NCBI RefSeq assembly: GCF_008365405.1 | Contig: NZ_QOKV01000020.1 | Span: forward strand, 62,001 to 126,000 | Reading direction: 5' to 3' | Origin: Azospirillum brasilense | GTDB lineage: Bacteria > Pseudomonadota > Alphaproteobacteria > Azospirillales > Azospirillaceae | Length of the DNA stretch: 64,000 nucleotides | Shown here: positions 51,325-60,351 of the stretch, one piece after another | Layout: each line of letters starts with the position of its first letter | Numbering within the stretch: position 1 is the stretch's first letter | The notes under the pieces: model-generated | Told to the model about the DNA's origin: nothing | Seen by the model: the letters and a program-made list of their open reading frames with translations, nothing else | Databases searched by the model: none | Position numbers and translations under genes: made by a program

Positions 51325-52224
51325 TTGACGGAACTGGCAGTTTCTGGCGAACCCCTCACCCTCTTTCTAAAAGAAACCCGCAAGTACGACTACCTCACCC
51401 CCGAGCAGGAACGCGACTTCGCCATCCGCTGGCGGGAGCGGCAGGACCGCCGCGCCCTCGACAAGCTGATCGGCAGCCACCTCCGGCTCGTCTTCAAAAT
51501 GGCCCGCGGTTATCAGGGTTACGGCCTGCCACTGTCCGACCTGATCGCCGAGGGCAACGTCGGCGTCATGCAGGCGGCGCAGAAGTTCGACCCCGACAAG
51601 GGGTTCCGTTTCGCCACCTACGCCTCCTGGTGGATCCGGGCGGCGATCCAGGAATACGTGCTGCACAACTGGTCGCTGGTGAAGATCGGCACCACGGCGG
51701 CCCAGAAGAAGCTGTTCTTCAGCCTGCGCCGCCTGAAGGCCCAGCTGCAGGACGCCGAGAACGGCACTTTCGGCGGCGACCTGTCTCCGGAAGCGGTGGA
51801 GAGCATCGCGACGACGCTGGACGTCTCCCAGGCCGACGTCGTCGAGATGAACCGCCGGCTTGGCACCGACCGCTCGCTGAACGCCACCCTGGCCGAGGAT
51901 GGCGACAGCGAATGGCTGGACCTTCTGGCCGACGAGGGTCCCGACCAGGAGGCGATCCTGGCCGGCGCGCAGGAGCGCAAGCGCCGCCAACAGTTCCTCA
52001 AGCTGGGGCTGGGCGTTCTCGACGACCGCGAGCGGCAGATCCTGGTGGCCCGCCGCCTGCGCGACGAGCCGCTGACCCTGGAAGAGCTGAGCCAGCACTT
52101 CCACGTCTCGCGCGAGCGTGTGCGCCAGTTGGAAGTGCGTGCCTTCGAGAAGGTCCAAAAGGCGGTGATGGCCCAGGCCCGGCAGGTTCCGGGCACCACG
52201 GGCAAGGCGCTGCTGCCGGTTTGA
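51325..52224 (+). CDS. rpoH: RNA polymerase sigma factor RpoH (sigma-32)
   Basis: A 299-residue heat-shock-type sigma factor. Region 2 shows NVGVMQAAQKFDPDKGFRFATYASWWIRAAIQEY in parts; the RpoH box is TAAQKKLFFSLRRLK (about residue 125); region 4 has the helix-turn-helix TLEELSQHFHVSRERVRQLEVRAFEKV. I chose the TTG at 51325 because AGGAGAAG precedes it by three to five bases and the protein then begins MTELAVSGEPLTLFLK, like other RpoH. The GTG at 51289 lacks such a site. Azospirillum species carry several rpoH paralogues, so this may be a specialised one. Confidence 0.93.
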   Translation: MTELAVSGEPLTLFLKETRKYDYLTPEQERDFAIRWRERQDRRALDKLIGSHLRLVFKMARGYQGYGLPLSDLIAEGNVGVMQAAQKFDPDKGFRFATYASWWIRAAIQEYVLHNWSLVKIGTTAAQKKLFFSLRRLKAQLQDAENGTFGGDLSPEAVESIATTLDVSQADVVEMNRRLGTDRSLNATLAEDGDSEWLDLLADEGPDQEAILAGAQERKRRQQFLKLGLGVLDDRERQILVARRLRDEPLTLEELSQHFHVSRERVRQLEVRAFEKVQKAVMAQARQVPGTTGKALLPV

Positions 52225-52249
52225 CCGGCGGCAGCCTTACCATGGTGCG

Positions 52250-53011
52250 TTATGGCGTGACGAAGCGCGGCGGTTCCGGCAGCACGGAGGACCGCCGCCG
52301 CACGCCGCGCAGCGCGCGATCCACTGCGGCGACCTGCTCCTCGATGGAAATCAGGATCTGCGACGTGACCTCCAGCGCCCGATCCTCGTAGACCCAGCCG
52401 TCCGGATGGCGGTCGCTCCAAGCGGCGACCGTTCGGTCGCGCTCGCGCAGCAGATTGATGATCTGCGGCCGGAACAGCCGAATCATCGCGGTGATCCAGC
52501 GGTTCGCCGGCCAGGACGGACGAGCGTGATCGACGGTGAAGCTGTCGAGCATGCGGATCACGTCGTCGGCCCCATACCACGTCTCCCCGGTCACCCAGCG
52601 GTTCGTCGTGAACAGGCGCACCGGCTGCCCCGCCACGTCCATGGCGATCCCCACCAGATGGGACAGCGCGTCGTTGGGATTGTCCGGCGCCTCGTAATCC
52701 CGCAACGGCACCGGCTCCATGCCCGGCGGCATGCCCAGCGGCCGCAGGAAGGTGTGGAAGTGCCCGTGCTCCCCATCGGGCCGCTCGTCCTCGGGGTGGC
52801 AGTGGTAATAATATTGCGCATGATACTCGGCGTCGTAGACGTCGCCCGGCGGGTAGTGGCGCCATTCGTAGAGCGTGCCGTGCCCGCGCAGCAGCTCCCC
52901 CACCACCGTGTCGCCGGTCTTGGCGAGGACGCGCTGGCACTGCCGGACCTCCCGCGCGGCCTCCGACATCGCCTGCAACTCGTCGCGCGAAAGCTCCGAA
53001 AGCTCCATCAT
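52250..53011 (-). CDS. hypothetical protein of about 253 residues
   Basis: A soluble protein. Features: SELSRDELQAMSEAAREV at the start, a His- and Tyr-rich stretch YDAEYHAQYYYHCHPEDERPDGEHGHFHTFLRP (in parts, about residues 60-95) that could bind metal, and a helical second half ending RSSVLPEPPRFVTP. I do not recognise the family. The start is uncertain between the adjacent ATGs at 53011 and 53008; no strong ribosome site is visible. It converges on rpoH. Confidence 0.72.
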   Translation of the reverse strand: MMELSELSRDELQAMSEAAREVRQCQRVLAKTGDTVVGELLRGHGTLYEWRHYPPGDVYDAEYHAQYYYHCHPEDERPDGEHGHFHTFLRPLGMPPGMEPVPLRDYEAPDNPNDALSHLVGIAMDVAGQPVRLFTTNRWVTGETWYGADDVIRMLDSFTVDHARPSWPANRWITAMIRLFRPQIINLLRERDRTVAAWSDRHPDGWVYEDRALEVTSQILISIEEQVAAVDRALRGVRRRSSVLPEPPRFVTP

Positions 53012-53092
53012 CGGATGCTCTGCCCCGTCAGCCCCTGCCCTTCCTGGATCCCTATTACGTATGAGGCTTTGTACGCATAGCAAGCGCTTTCC

Positions 53093-53758
53093 TTAACGGG
53101 CGCCCATCGCACCGGCACGGCCGGCCTCCGCACGGAACACCGCCTCGCCCCGCCGCAGGGTCCAATCGACCAGCGCGCCTTCCACCTGACCCAACGCCGT
53201 GTTGAAGGCAGCGATCACGTCGGTGAAATCCGACCCGCGCACCGGGACCACGGCGTCGAAGGTCTCGCCCGCCTCGATGGTCCGGTTGGGCATGGCGACC
53301 AGCTTGGCCGACAGCCGCACCCGTACCCGGTCCGGCACCGCGGCGCTGGGATTGGTGAACTCCGCCTGGAAATCGCGCAGTTCCGTCTTCAGCAGGAAAT
53401 CCGACCGCAGCCCTGCGGAATCCCGCCCGACCGAGACGATCCGCCGGCTGTCCTCGAAGGACTGGACGATCAGCCCCTGGACCATGTTCGGCGCCCGGTC
53501 GGCCCAGGACACCCCGGCGAAGTAGTCGAGCGCGGTGGCGGAGCGGGTGACCGCGATGCGCGGCGTGTCGATCCCGGCGCTGGCCGCCGGAGGCTCCACC
53601 AGCAACTGCCAACTCACCGGCGGCAGCCCGGACTCCGCCACGGTTCCCGGCGTCAGCGTGTAGAGGCTGGGCGCGGTGGGGTTCAGCGCCGCGCAGCCGG
53701 CCATCAGCCCGACCGCCAGCACCGCCGCCCCCAACCCCCTTATCAAACGGCTCGTCAT
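53093..53758 (-). CDS. ABC-type transport auxiliary lipoprotein (PqiC-like)
   Basis: A 221-residue lipoprotein. The signal peptide ends in the lipobox AVGLMAGCAALNP with Cys at residue 22. Members of this family (PqiC/ABC_trans_aux, formerly DUF330) form outer-membrane-linked rings with MCE-type transporters. Homologous segments are TPGTVAESGLPPVSWQLLVEPP in part, SFEDSRRIVSVGR and FDAVVPVRGSDFTDVIAAFN. It is the last gene of the Mla-type operon and overlaps the MlaD-like gene by four bases. Confidence 0.9.
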   Translation of the reverse strand: MTSRLIRGLGAAVLAVGLMAGCAALNPTAPSLYTLTPGTVAESGLPPVSWQLLVEPPAASAGIDTPRIAVTRSATALDYFAGVSWADRAPNMVQGLIVQSFEDSRRIVSVGRDSAGLRSDFLLKTELRDFQAEFTNPSAAVPDRVRVRLSAKLVAMPNRTIEAGETFDAVVPVRGSDFTDVIAAFNTALGQVEGALVDWTLRRGEAVFRAEAGRAGAMGAR

Positions 53759-54714
53759 CGTCCACGCACCTCCACGCCCTGGCGGGTTCCGCCGAACAGG
53801 AAGTTCGACGGGTCGTTCTCGATCCGCGTCACGACGCGGGACAACTGCCCCGACAGGTCGCGCAATTGCGAGATCAGCAAGGTCAGTTCATACAGCCCGC
53901 CGCCGGTGAAGTCGCGGATCGCCCCGCGGTTCTCCCCGATCATCGCGTTCAATTGGTTGGCGGTCTTGTTCAGCGATCCGGCCAGGGTGTGCAGATCGCC
54001 GGTCACTGTCTTCATGCCGCCTTCCACCGCGGCCAGCGTGCGCTGCGCCTGGTCCATGGTTTCGCCGATCTGCGGCCCGACCGTCTCGAAGCCCTGGAGT
54101 GTCCGGTTGGCCTGGGCGAGCGTCGTGTCCAGCCCCTGGCTGGCGCGGGCCAGCTCGCCGGTCAGGTCGCGGGTGTTCGCGAGGATCTCGGCGATGGCCG
54201 CCTGGTTCTGCGGGGTCAGCAGGTCCGCCACCCGGTTGGTCAGGTCGAGCGCGCGGTTCAGAAGCTGCGGGGCGGCGTCGACGAACACCGTCAGCGACGA
54301 CGGGCGCGATGGGATGACCGGGATGCCGCCGTCATGCGCCGTGCGCAGAAGCTCGCTCATCTCCGTGCCGCCGGAAATCTGGACATAGGCGCCGCCGGTG
54401 ATGCCCTGGACCTCCAGCGAGGCGATGGAGTCGGTCTTGATCGGCGTGCCTTCCTGCACCTCGATCCGCACGCGCACGCGGCTGACGTCGTTGGGGTCCA
54501 GGCGGATGTCGGTCGCCGTGCCCACGGGAATGCCGCGGTAGCGCACCGGGCTGCCCTCCTGAAGGCCGGTCACCGAGCCGGTGAAATAGATGTAATAGGG
54601 CTGGCGCGTCTCCTCCAGCTGGATCTTGGCGACCCAGACCGTGAAGACGAAGAGGCCGGCGAGCAAGGCCAACACGAAGCTGCCCACGAGGATGTAGCTG
54701 GTGCGGGTTTCCAT
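53755..54714 (-). CDS. mlaD: MlaD family MCE protein
   Basis: A 319-residue periplasmic lipid-binding subunit. One N-terminal membrane anchor (ILVGSFVLALLAGLFVFTVWVAK) is followed by a single MCE domain (YYIYFTGSVTGLQEGSPVRYRGIPVGTATDIRLDP in parts; about residues 38-118), then long coiled-coil helices (about 150-310). With MlaE and MlaF it moves phospholipids between the inner and outer membrane. The domain order fits the longer, coiled-coil MlaD type. It overlaps its lipoprotein neighbour by four bases. Confidence 0.94.
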   Translation of the reverse strand: METRTSYILVGSFVLALLAGLFVFTVWVAKIQLEETRQPYYIYFTGSVTGLQEGSPVRYRGIPVGTATDIRLDPNDVSRVRVRIEVQEGTPIKTDSIASLEVQGITGGAYVQISGGTEMSELLRTAHDGGIPVIPSRPSSLTVFVDAAPQLLNRALDLTNRVADLLTPQNQAAIAEILANTRDLTGELARASQGLDTTLAQANRTLQGFETVGPQIGETMDQAQRTLAAVEGGMKTVTGDLHTLAGSLNKTANQLNAMIGENRGAIRDFTGGGLYELTLLISQLRDLSGQLSRVVTRIENDPSNFLFGGTRQGVEVRGR

Positions 54715-54723
54715 GGCGTCCGG

Positions 54724-55518
54724 TCAGCTTTCTGCATGGCGCGCGGCGCGGCCGCGCGGTCCGTGGAAATAGTCGTGAATCCAGGGATGCGGGTCGCGGA
54801 GATGCTCCTCCAGCGTGCCCACGCGAATCTTCTTGTCCACCAGCACGGCGATGCGGTCGCAGATCGAGGTCAGGCTGTCCAGGTCGTGGGTGACCATGAA
54901 GACGGTCAGACCCAGGCTGCGCTGGAGGTTGCGGATGAGCTGGTCGAAGGCGGCGGCGCCGATGGGGTCCAGACCGGCGGTCGGCTCGTCCAGGAACAGA
55001 ATGTCTGGGTCGAGCGCCAGCGCGCGGGCCAGCCCGGCGCGCTTGATCATGCCGCCCGACAGCTCCGACGGGAACTTCGCCCCGGCGTTGGGCGGCAGAC
55101 CGGACATGGCGATCTTCACCCGCGCGATCTCCGCCGCCAGCGCCGCGGAGAGGTCGGTGTGCTCGCGCAGCGGGACCATGACGTTCTGCGCCACGGTCAT
55201 CGAACTGAACAGCGCGCCATTCTGGAACAGCACGCCGGTGCGCGCCTGGAGCGCCACCCGCTCCGATTCCGGCAGGCCGGCGGTGTCGCGGCCCAGCAGC
55301 TCGATCCGGCCGTCCGCCGGGCGGATCAGGCCGAGGATCTCCTTGAGCAGGACCGACTTGCCGGTGCCGGAGCCGCCGACCACGCCCAGCACCTCGCCCC
55401 GCCGCACGTCGAGGTTGAGCCCGTCATGGACCACCTGCGGGCCGAAGCGCGTGACCAGCCCGCGCACGCGGATCACCACGTCCTGCGCATCCGGTTGCTT
55501 GTCGTCAAACGGCGCCAC
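54724..55518 (-). CDS. mlaF: ABC transporter ATPase, MlaF family
   Basis: A 264-residue ATPase of the lipid transport system. Walker A is GVVGGSGTGKSVLLKEILG, the Q-loop LFQNGALFSSMTVAQNVM, the signature ELSGGMIKRAGLARALAL (LSGGM type, typical of MlaF), Walker B ILFLDEPTAGLDPIG and switch His VTHDLDSL. It lies between the MlaE-like and MlaD-like genes with short spacers. Confidence 0.94.
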   Translation of the reverse strand: MAPFDDKQPDAQDVVIRVRGLVTRFGPQVVHDGLNLDVRRGEVLGVVGGSGTGKSVLLKEILGLIRPADGRIELLGRDTAGLPESERVALQARTGVLFQNGALFSSMTVAQNVMVPLREHTDLSAALAAEIARVKIAMSGLPPNAGAKFPSELSGGMIKRAGLARALALDPDILFLDEPTAGLDPIGAAAFDQLIRNLQRSLGLTVFMVTHDLDSLTSICDRIAVLVDKKIRVGTLEEHLRDPHPWIHDYFHGPRGRAARHAES

Positions 55519-55524
55519 GGTCCC

Positions 55525-56661
55525 TCACAGCCTGAGAAAGGAGAACAGGACGGAGAACACCGCGTCCAGGACGATCACCAGGAAGATGGACTCCACCACC
55601 GACTTGGTGGTCAGCGTGCCGACGCTCTCGGCGCTGCCGGAGACCTTCAGCCCCTCGTAACAGCCGACCATGGCGATCACCAGCGCGAAGACCGGCGCCT
55701 TCACCAGTCCAACCACGAAATGCGGCAGCGTGACGGCGCCGTGAAGCTGGCGGATGAACTGCCCGAAGGTGATGTCCAGCGTCGCGTAGCTCATCACCGC
55801 ACCGCCGAACAGCCCCATGATGTCGGCGTAGAAGGCCAGCAGCGGCAGGGTGATCATCAGGGCCAGCGCGCGCGGCACCACCAGAAGCTCCACCACGTCC
55901 AGCCCCAGCGTGCTGATGGCGTCCACCTCCTGATTCACCTTCATGGTGCCGATCTGCGCGGTGAAGGCGGAGCCGGAGCGCCCCGCCACGATGATGGCGG
56001 TCATCAGGATGCCGATCTCGCGCAGGATCGACACGCCCAGCAGGTTGACCACGAACAGCTCCGCCCCGAAGCGGCGGAGTTGGTCCGCCCCTTGGAAGGC
56101 CAGAACCACGCCGATCAGGAAGGACAGCAGCCCGAGGATCGGCAGGGCGTTCAGCCCGGTCTGCTCGATGTGGAACATCACCGAGCGGAAGCGCAGCCGC
56201 CGCGGGTTGACGATCAGCCGCCCGAAGGTGATGGCGATCAGGCCGAGGAAGGACAGCAGGTCCCGCCCCTCGCGCAGCCCGTCCACGGCGGTGCGACCGG
56301 TGCGCTCCAGCATGTCGAGGATGGGGTGGTGCGTCTGCGCCCGCTCGACCGGAGGAGGGCCGACCTCGCGCACCGCGTCGAACAGGGCGGCGTGCTCCGG
56401 GCGGATGGCGGTCAGATCGACGCCGTGGCCCGCCGCCTTCAGCCGGTCGGACAGGGCGGACAGCAGATAGGCGCCCACCGTGTCCATGGCGTCCAGCCGC
56501 GACAGGTCGAGGCTGACCGCCCCGCCGCCGTCCAGCGCGAAGCGGTCGAGCGTGCCCGAGAGCCCACCCGCGGCCTTCAAATCCCAATGGCCGAGAGCCG
56601 TCAGCCGCCATTCACCGTCGCCGGCGCGCGACGATTCCAACCACGCCCTTTCGCGCGCCAT
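55525..56661 (-). CDS. mlaE: ABC transporter permease with STAS domain, MlaE family
   Basis: A 378-residue permease. The N-terminal part (about 10-105) is a STAS-like domain (VSLDLSRLDAMDTVGAYLL). The C-terminal part holds about six membrane helices with MlaE features: FHIEQTGLNALPILGLLSFLIGVVLAFQGADQLRRFGAE in parts and AGRSGSAFTAQIGTMKVNQEVDAI. STAS-permease fusions are known in alphaproteobacterial MlaE homologues. The start at 56661 has AGGACGG upstream; an in-frame ATG at 56709 has no site. It is the first gene of the operon and divergent from apt. Confidence 0.92.
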   Translation of the reverse strand: MARERAWLESSRAGDGEWRLTALGHWDLKAAGGLSGTLDRFALDGGGAVSLDLSRLDAMDTVGAYLLSALSDRLKAAGHGVDLTAIRPEHAALFDAVREVGPPPVERAQTHHPILDMLERTGRTAVDGLREGRDLLSFLGLIAITFGRLIVNPRRLRFRSVMFHIEQTGLNALPILGLLSFLIGVVLAFQGADQLRRFGAELFVVNLLGVSILREIGILMTAIIVAGRSGSAFTAQIGTMKVNQEVDAISTLGLDVVELLVVPRALALMITLPLLAFYADIMGLFGGAVMSYATLDITFGQFIRQLHGAVTLPHFVVGLVKAPVFALVIAMVGCYEGLKVSGSAESVGTLTTKSVVESIFLVIVLDAVFSVLFSFLRL

Positions 56662-56848
56662 GCCCCGTCCTGCCCTTCCCTTCCGGTGCCGCCCTGTGGC
56701 GATGCTCATGCTTGTGGAGAGGAACTTGGCCGCAAGCCCCCCCGATGGTCAACCTCAAGCCGGGGAAAAACAGCCGCACAGCGGTGGTTTGCACGCGGAC
56801 CGCCGCCCCGATAGTATGGCGCCGCCGTTGCACAGGAACCTTTTCACC

Positions 56849-57376
56849 ATGCCGAACCCCATCGATCTGAAGAACCACATCCGCGGCATCGCCGACTTCC
56901 CCAAGCCCGGCATCCTCTTCTACGACATCTCCCCGCTGCTGGCTCACGCCGAGGCATGGAAGGAAGCGGTGGACCAGCTCGCCGAAGCGCTGCGCCCGCA
57001 CAAGCCGGAACTGCTGGTGGGAATCGAGTCCCGCGGCTTCCTGATCGCCGCCCCGCTGGCCCTGGCGCTCGGCACCGGCTTCATCATGGTGCGCAAGCAC
57101 GGCAAGCTGCCCGGCGACAAGGTCGCCCATTCCTATGACCTGGAATACGGCACCGACACCATCGAGGTTCAGGCCGACGCCGTGAAACCCGGCCAGCGCG
57201 TGGTCGTCCTGGACGATCTGCTGGCGACCGGCGGCACCATGGCCGCGGCGATCAGCCTGCTGCGCCGCGTCGGCGCCGACGTCCGCGCCGCCGCCTTCCT
57301 GGTCGAGCTGACCTTCCTCAGCGGCCGCGACAAGCTGGACGTGCCCAGCGTCTCGCTGATGAGCTACGATTCGTAA
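56849..57376 (+). CDS. apt: adenine phosphoribosyltransferase
   Basis: A 175-residue salvage enzyme that makes AMP from adenine and PRPP. Diagnostic segments are IRGIADFPKPGILFYDISPLL at the start, IESRGFLIAAPLALALGTGF, KLPGDKVAHSYDLEYGTD and the PRPP-binding loop VVVLDDLLATGGTMAAA. Length and order are standard. An AGGAA site lies upstream of ATG 56849. It is followed by repeat D. Confidence 0.97.
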   Translation: MPNPIDLKNHIRGIADFPKPGILFYDISPLLAHAEAWKEAVDQLAEALRPHKPELLVGIESRGFLIAAPLALALGTGFIMVRKHGKLPGDKVAHSYDLEYGTDTIEVQADAVKPGQRVVVLDDLLATGGTMAAAISLLRRVGADVRAAAFLVELTFLSGRDKLDVPSVSLMSYDS

Positions 57377-57416
57377 AAGCGCCTCCCGGAAAGGCGTCTG
57401 CCCATGATTTGAGCAC

Positions 57417-57556
57417 CCCTCTCCCGTCCCGGGAGAGGGTGGCGCCAAAGGCGCCGGGTGAGGGTCGCCCGAGGATCAAGGCGCTGATTCTCGGCGGCAC
57501 CCTCACCCTTCCCGCGCGTTGCGCGGGTCCCTTCCCTCTCCCGAGGCGGGAGAGGG
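57417..57556. repeat. nested palindromic intergenic repeat, copy D
   Basis: A 140-bp copy of the element at 2674, starting 40 bases after apt. Inner stems GGCGCC/GGCGCC and CCCGCGC/GCGCGGG are retained, and the centre CCGAGGATC/GATTCTCGG is paired with one mismatch. It lies between two genes of the same direction, so it cannot be explained as a convergent terminator alone. Confidence 0.9.
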
Positions 57557-57635
57557 AACATCGCGACGGCAATCCGCCGGTCATGGCACAGCGCTTGCGA
57601 GAGTTGCCGGTCACAGTTGCTCGGCAGGGCGCCCC

Positions 57636-59312
57636 ATGACCCATATGGCCCCGGTGATTCTCGAACAGCCGCCCCTCCTGGCCGTCCGGCCTCCCGAAAC
57701 CGTTTCCATGCGGACGCGCGACGGCGTGCGGCTGGACGCCGACCTTTACAGGCCCGACGGCGTCGGTCCCTGGCCCGTCCTGCTGTTGCGTCTGGCCTGC
57801 GGGCGGCGCACGGCGATGACCAGCCATTACGCGCACCCGCGCTGGTACGCCGCCCGCGGCTATGTCGTCGTGGTGCAGGACATGCGCGGGCGCGGCACGT
57901 CGGAAGGCCGCTTCCGCCCCTTCGAGGCGGAGCGCGAGGACGGCGCCGACGCGGTGGCCTGGGCGGCCTCCCTGCCCGGCTCCAACGGCACGGTCGGCAT
58001 GTATGGCAGCGGCTACGCCGGCATGGCGCAGCTCCTGGCCTTGGCCGAGCGGCCCGCCGCTCTGCGCGCCGTGGTTCCGGCACTGGCGGGTTGGGACGTG
58101 TTCACCGACTGGGCGACGGAGGGCGGCGCCTTCCGGCTGGCCGACGCGATGGACTGGGCGCTGCGCTGCGCTGCGGAGTCCGCCCGCCGGTTGGAGGATG
58201 GCGCGGCCTACCGCGCGCTCCTGGAGGCAATCCGCAGCCTGCCTTTGGACGACGAGATCCCCTCCCGCCCGCGGGTGTTGCGGGACTACGCGCGCCACTG
58301 CCATTACGACGACTGGCTGACCACGCCCGGCCCCGGCGGAAGCTGGGACGAATTGTCTCCCCGCCACGCGCTGTCCGACGGCGGGGCCGGAGAGGTGTCC
58401 ATCCTGCAGATCGGCGGCTGGTACGACCCGCGCCTGACCGGCACGCTGGCGGCGCACGAGGCCCTGTCCGCCGGCGGCGACGGCACCGTCCGCCTGCTGG
58501 TCGGCCCCTGGGACCGCCATGGGGTGACGAACCATGCCGGCATGGACGGCCGGGCGCCATCCGACGTGCCATCCTTCGACGCCCTGCAACTCGGCTGGTT
58601 CGAGCGCTTCCTGAAAGGCGAGATGACCGGCGCGGAGCGCGGCGGGCCGATCCGTCTGTTCGACGTTCTGGAACGCCGCTGGCGCGACCTGCCGGCCCTG
58701 CCGCCCGCCGCACAGCGGCTGCATCTGTCGAGCGACGGACTCGCCACGCGGCGCGGCGGTGCCCTGCGCGACGATGCCCCGGACGAAGGGTTCCTCGACG
58801 TGCTGGTCCACGATCCGCGTGATCCGGTGCCCACCGTGGGCGGTCACGCCGTGCCCGACGCCGGCCCACGCGACCGCGCCGCCGCCGACGCCCGCCCCGA
58901 CGTGGCGGTCTACGACACCGCGCCGCTCACGGCGCCGCTGACGCTGTCCGGCCTCGCCGCTTTGGAAATCTGGGTGGAGGCGGACGCCCCGTCCTTCGAC
59001 GTCAGCGCCGTTCTGTCCGCCGTGCTGCCCGACGGGCGCGTCCTGCCGCTCAGCCAGGGTCACGCGCGGGTCGAACCGGGCGGCGAGCAGCGTCCCATGC
59101 CGGTGGCCCTGCGCGCACTCTGCGCGACCCTGCCCGCCGGAAGCGCGCTGCGTCTCAGCCTCGCCGGGTCCTGCTTCCCGGCCTATCCCGTCAACCCGGG
59201 GACCGGGGCGGAGCCGGGCGAAACCCGGCTGGTGGACGCGCAGCCGATCACCCTGCTGATCCATGGCGGCGGCGCCCGCCCGTCGCGCCTGCTGCTGCCG
59301 CTCCGAGACTGA
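57636..59312 (+). CDS. CocE/NonD family hydrolase with nucleophile serine missing
   Basis: A 558-residue protein. An alpha/beta-hydrolase domain (about 1-300) has the CocE-type start MRTRDGVRLDADLYRPDG and VVVQDMRGRGTSEGRFRPFE, and the C-terminal jelly-roll domain (about 350-550, PTVGGHAVPDAG) is typical of X-Pro dipeptidyl-peptidase-like hydrolases. At the nucleophile elbow the sequence is GSGYAG (residues 124-129), where the family has G-x-S-Y-x-G, so the catalytic serine is glycine. The Asp (GGWYDPRLTG) and a His (PWDRHG) remain. It may be inactive or use Ser125. ATG 57636 or 57645 may be the true start. Confidence 0.86.
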   Translation: MTHMAPVILEQPPLLAVRPPETVSMRTRDGVRLDADLYRPDGVGPWPVLLLRLACGRRTAMTSHYAHPRWYAARGYVVVVQDMRGRGTSEGRFRPFEAEREDGADAVAWAASLPGSNGTVGMYGSGYAGMAQLLALAERPAALRAVVPALAGWDVFTDWATEGGAFRLADAMDWALRCAAESARRLEDGAAYRALLEAIRSLPLDDEIPSRPRVLRDYARHCHYDDWLTTPGPGGSWDELSPRHALSDGGAGEVSILQIGGWYDPRLTGTLAAHEALSAGGDGTVRLLVGPWDRHGVTNHAGMDGRAPSDVPSFDALQLGWFERFLKGEMTGAERGGPIRLFDVLERRWRDLPALPPAAQRLHLSSDGLATRRGGALRDDAPDEGFLDVLVHDPRDPVPTVGGHAVPDAGPRDRAAADARPDVAVYDTAPLTAPLTLSGLAALEIWVEADAPSFDVSAVLSAVLPDGRVLPLSQGHARVEPGGEQRPMPVALRALCATLPAGSALRLSLAGSCFPAYPVNPGTGAEPGETRLVDAQPITLLIHGGGARPSRLLLPLRD

Positions 59313-59324
59313 CCGTCGGCCCCT

Positions 59325-60131
59325 TCAGGGGCGTCGGCCAAGGCCTTCATCCCGGTCATCGCCGAAGCCGTGCTCATTCTCGTCGGCCGGCTCGAAGTCG
59401 CGGAGGGCGCGGGCGGCGCTGCGCAGGCACAGGTTCAGGCTGCGGTCGAGCAGGCGCATCATCAGGTCGCGGAACGGCGTCTTGTCGCCCAGCGACCAAG
59501 CGCGTTCCACCATCGCGGCATACATTTCGCGATCCTCGTCCGTGATCACCACCGGCGGGAAACCGGCGCGGTTCAGGATCAGGTTGCACAGCAGAAGCGC
59601 GGTCGCGGCGTTGCCCTGGAAGAAGGGACGGACGCTCATCAGCCGATGATGGGCCTCGAAGGCGGCCTCCGGCCCCGCTTCCGTCCGGCGCAGCCAGCCC
59701 GACAGCGCCGACATCGACACCCGCACCTTCGCCGGATCGGGGGAGGCCCCGGCGTCGTCCTTCAGCGCGCCGTCCCGGTAGCGCCCGGCGTTCGTGTCGA
59801 TTCCCTGATAGAGCACGCCATGGAAGGCCGCGATGGTGCGCTCCGTCACCACCCCGCCGCCCTGGAAGGACAGGCGGGCCATCAGTTCGAGCGCGGCGCG
59901 GTGGTTGAGCGCGAGTCGCTGCGGCTCGGCCGGACGGCTGCGCAGCACCGCGCCGCGGTCCAGCACCATGCGGATGTCGTCCGGGGACAGTTCCTCCCCC
60001 TCGACGAGAAGGCAGGCGGTGGTCAGGCCGCGTTCGAAGCGGTCGGCCAGATCGCGGACCACCGTCAACGGCATCGGCCGGGCGTCGTCCAGAACCCGCT
60101 TCTTTTCCAGAATATCGTCCAGCAGCGCCAT
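59325..60131 (-). CDS. Fic-like protein with degenerate active site
   Basis: A 268-residue protein with Fic-family architecture (AMPylation fold). An N-terminal helix holds a motif like the autoinhibitory (S/T)xxxE(G/N) (TTACLLVEGEELS, near residue 36-48). The core is at about 90-200. The active-site loop, normally HPFx(D/E)GNGRxxR, reads SVRPFFQGNAATALL (about residues 163-177): the catalytic His is Arg and the GNGR part is GNAA. It therefore probably lacks AMP-transfer activity. No antitoxin partner is visible. It converges with the CocE-type gene, 12 bases apart. Confidence 0.76.
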   Translation of the reverse strand: MALLDDILEKKRVLDDARPMPLTVVRDLADRFERGLTTACLLVEGEELSPDDIRMVLDRGAVLRSRPAEPQRLALNHRAALELMARLSFQGGGVVTERTIAAFHGVLYQGIDTNAGRYRDGALKDDAGASPDPAKVRVSMSALSGWLRRTEAGPEAAFEAHHRLMSVRPFFQGNAATALLLCNLILNRAGFPPVVITDEDREMYAAMVERAWSLGDKTPFRDLMMRLLDRSLNLCLRSAARALRDFEPADENEHGFGDDRDEGLGRRP

Positions 60132-60351
60132 CGTCCCGAACTCCGCAGATCCCGTGCATTTTCATAATGCCTGGACGGCGCGCGGGGAAGCACATCCTTT
60201 GCCGGCTCACAAGCTCAACAGGGTGCGGTGCAACCTCCGGCCTGCGGTTTTTTGCCGCTTGTGCCGCCGCGGTTGCCGGTTTTAACATCGCAATACAAGA
60301 TTTCCGCCCGCCTATACTCGGCTGACCCGGCCCTCTGGAAGGATTGATCCG

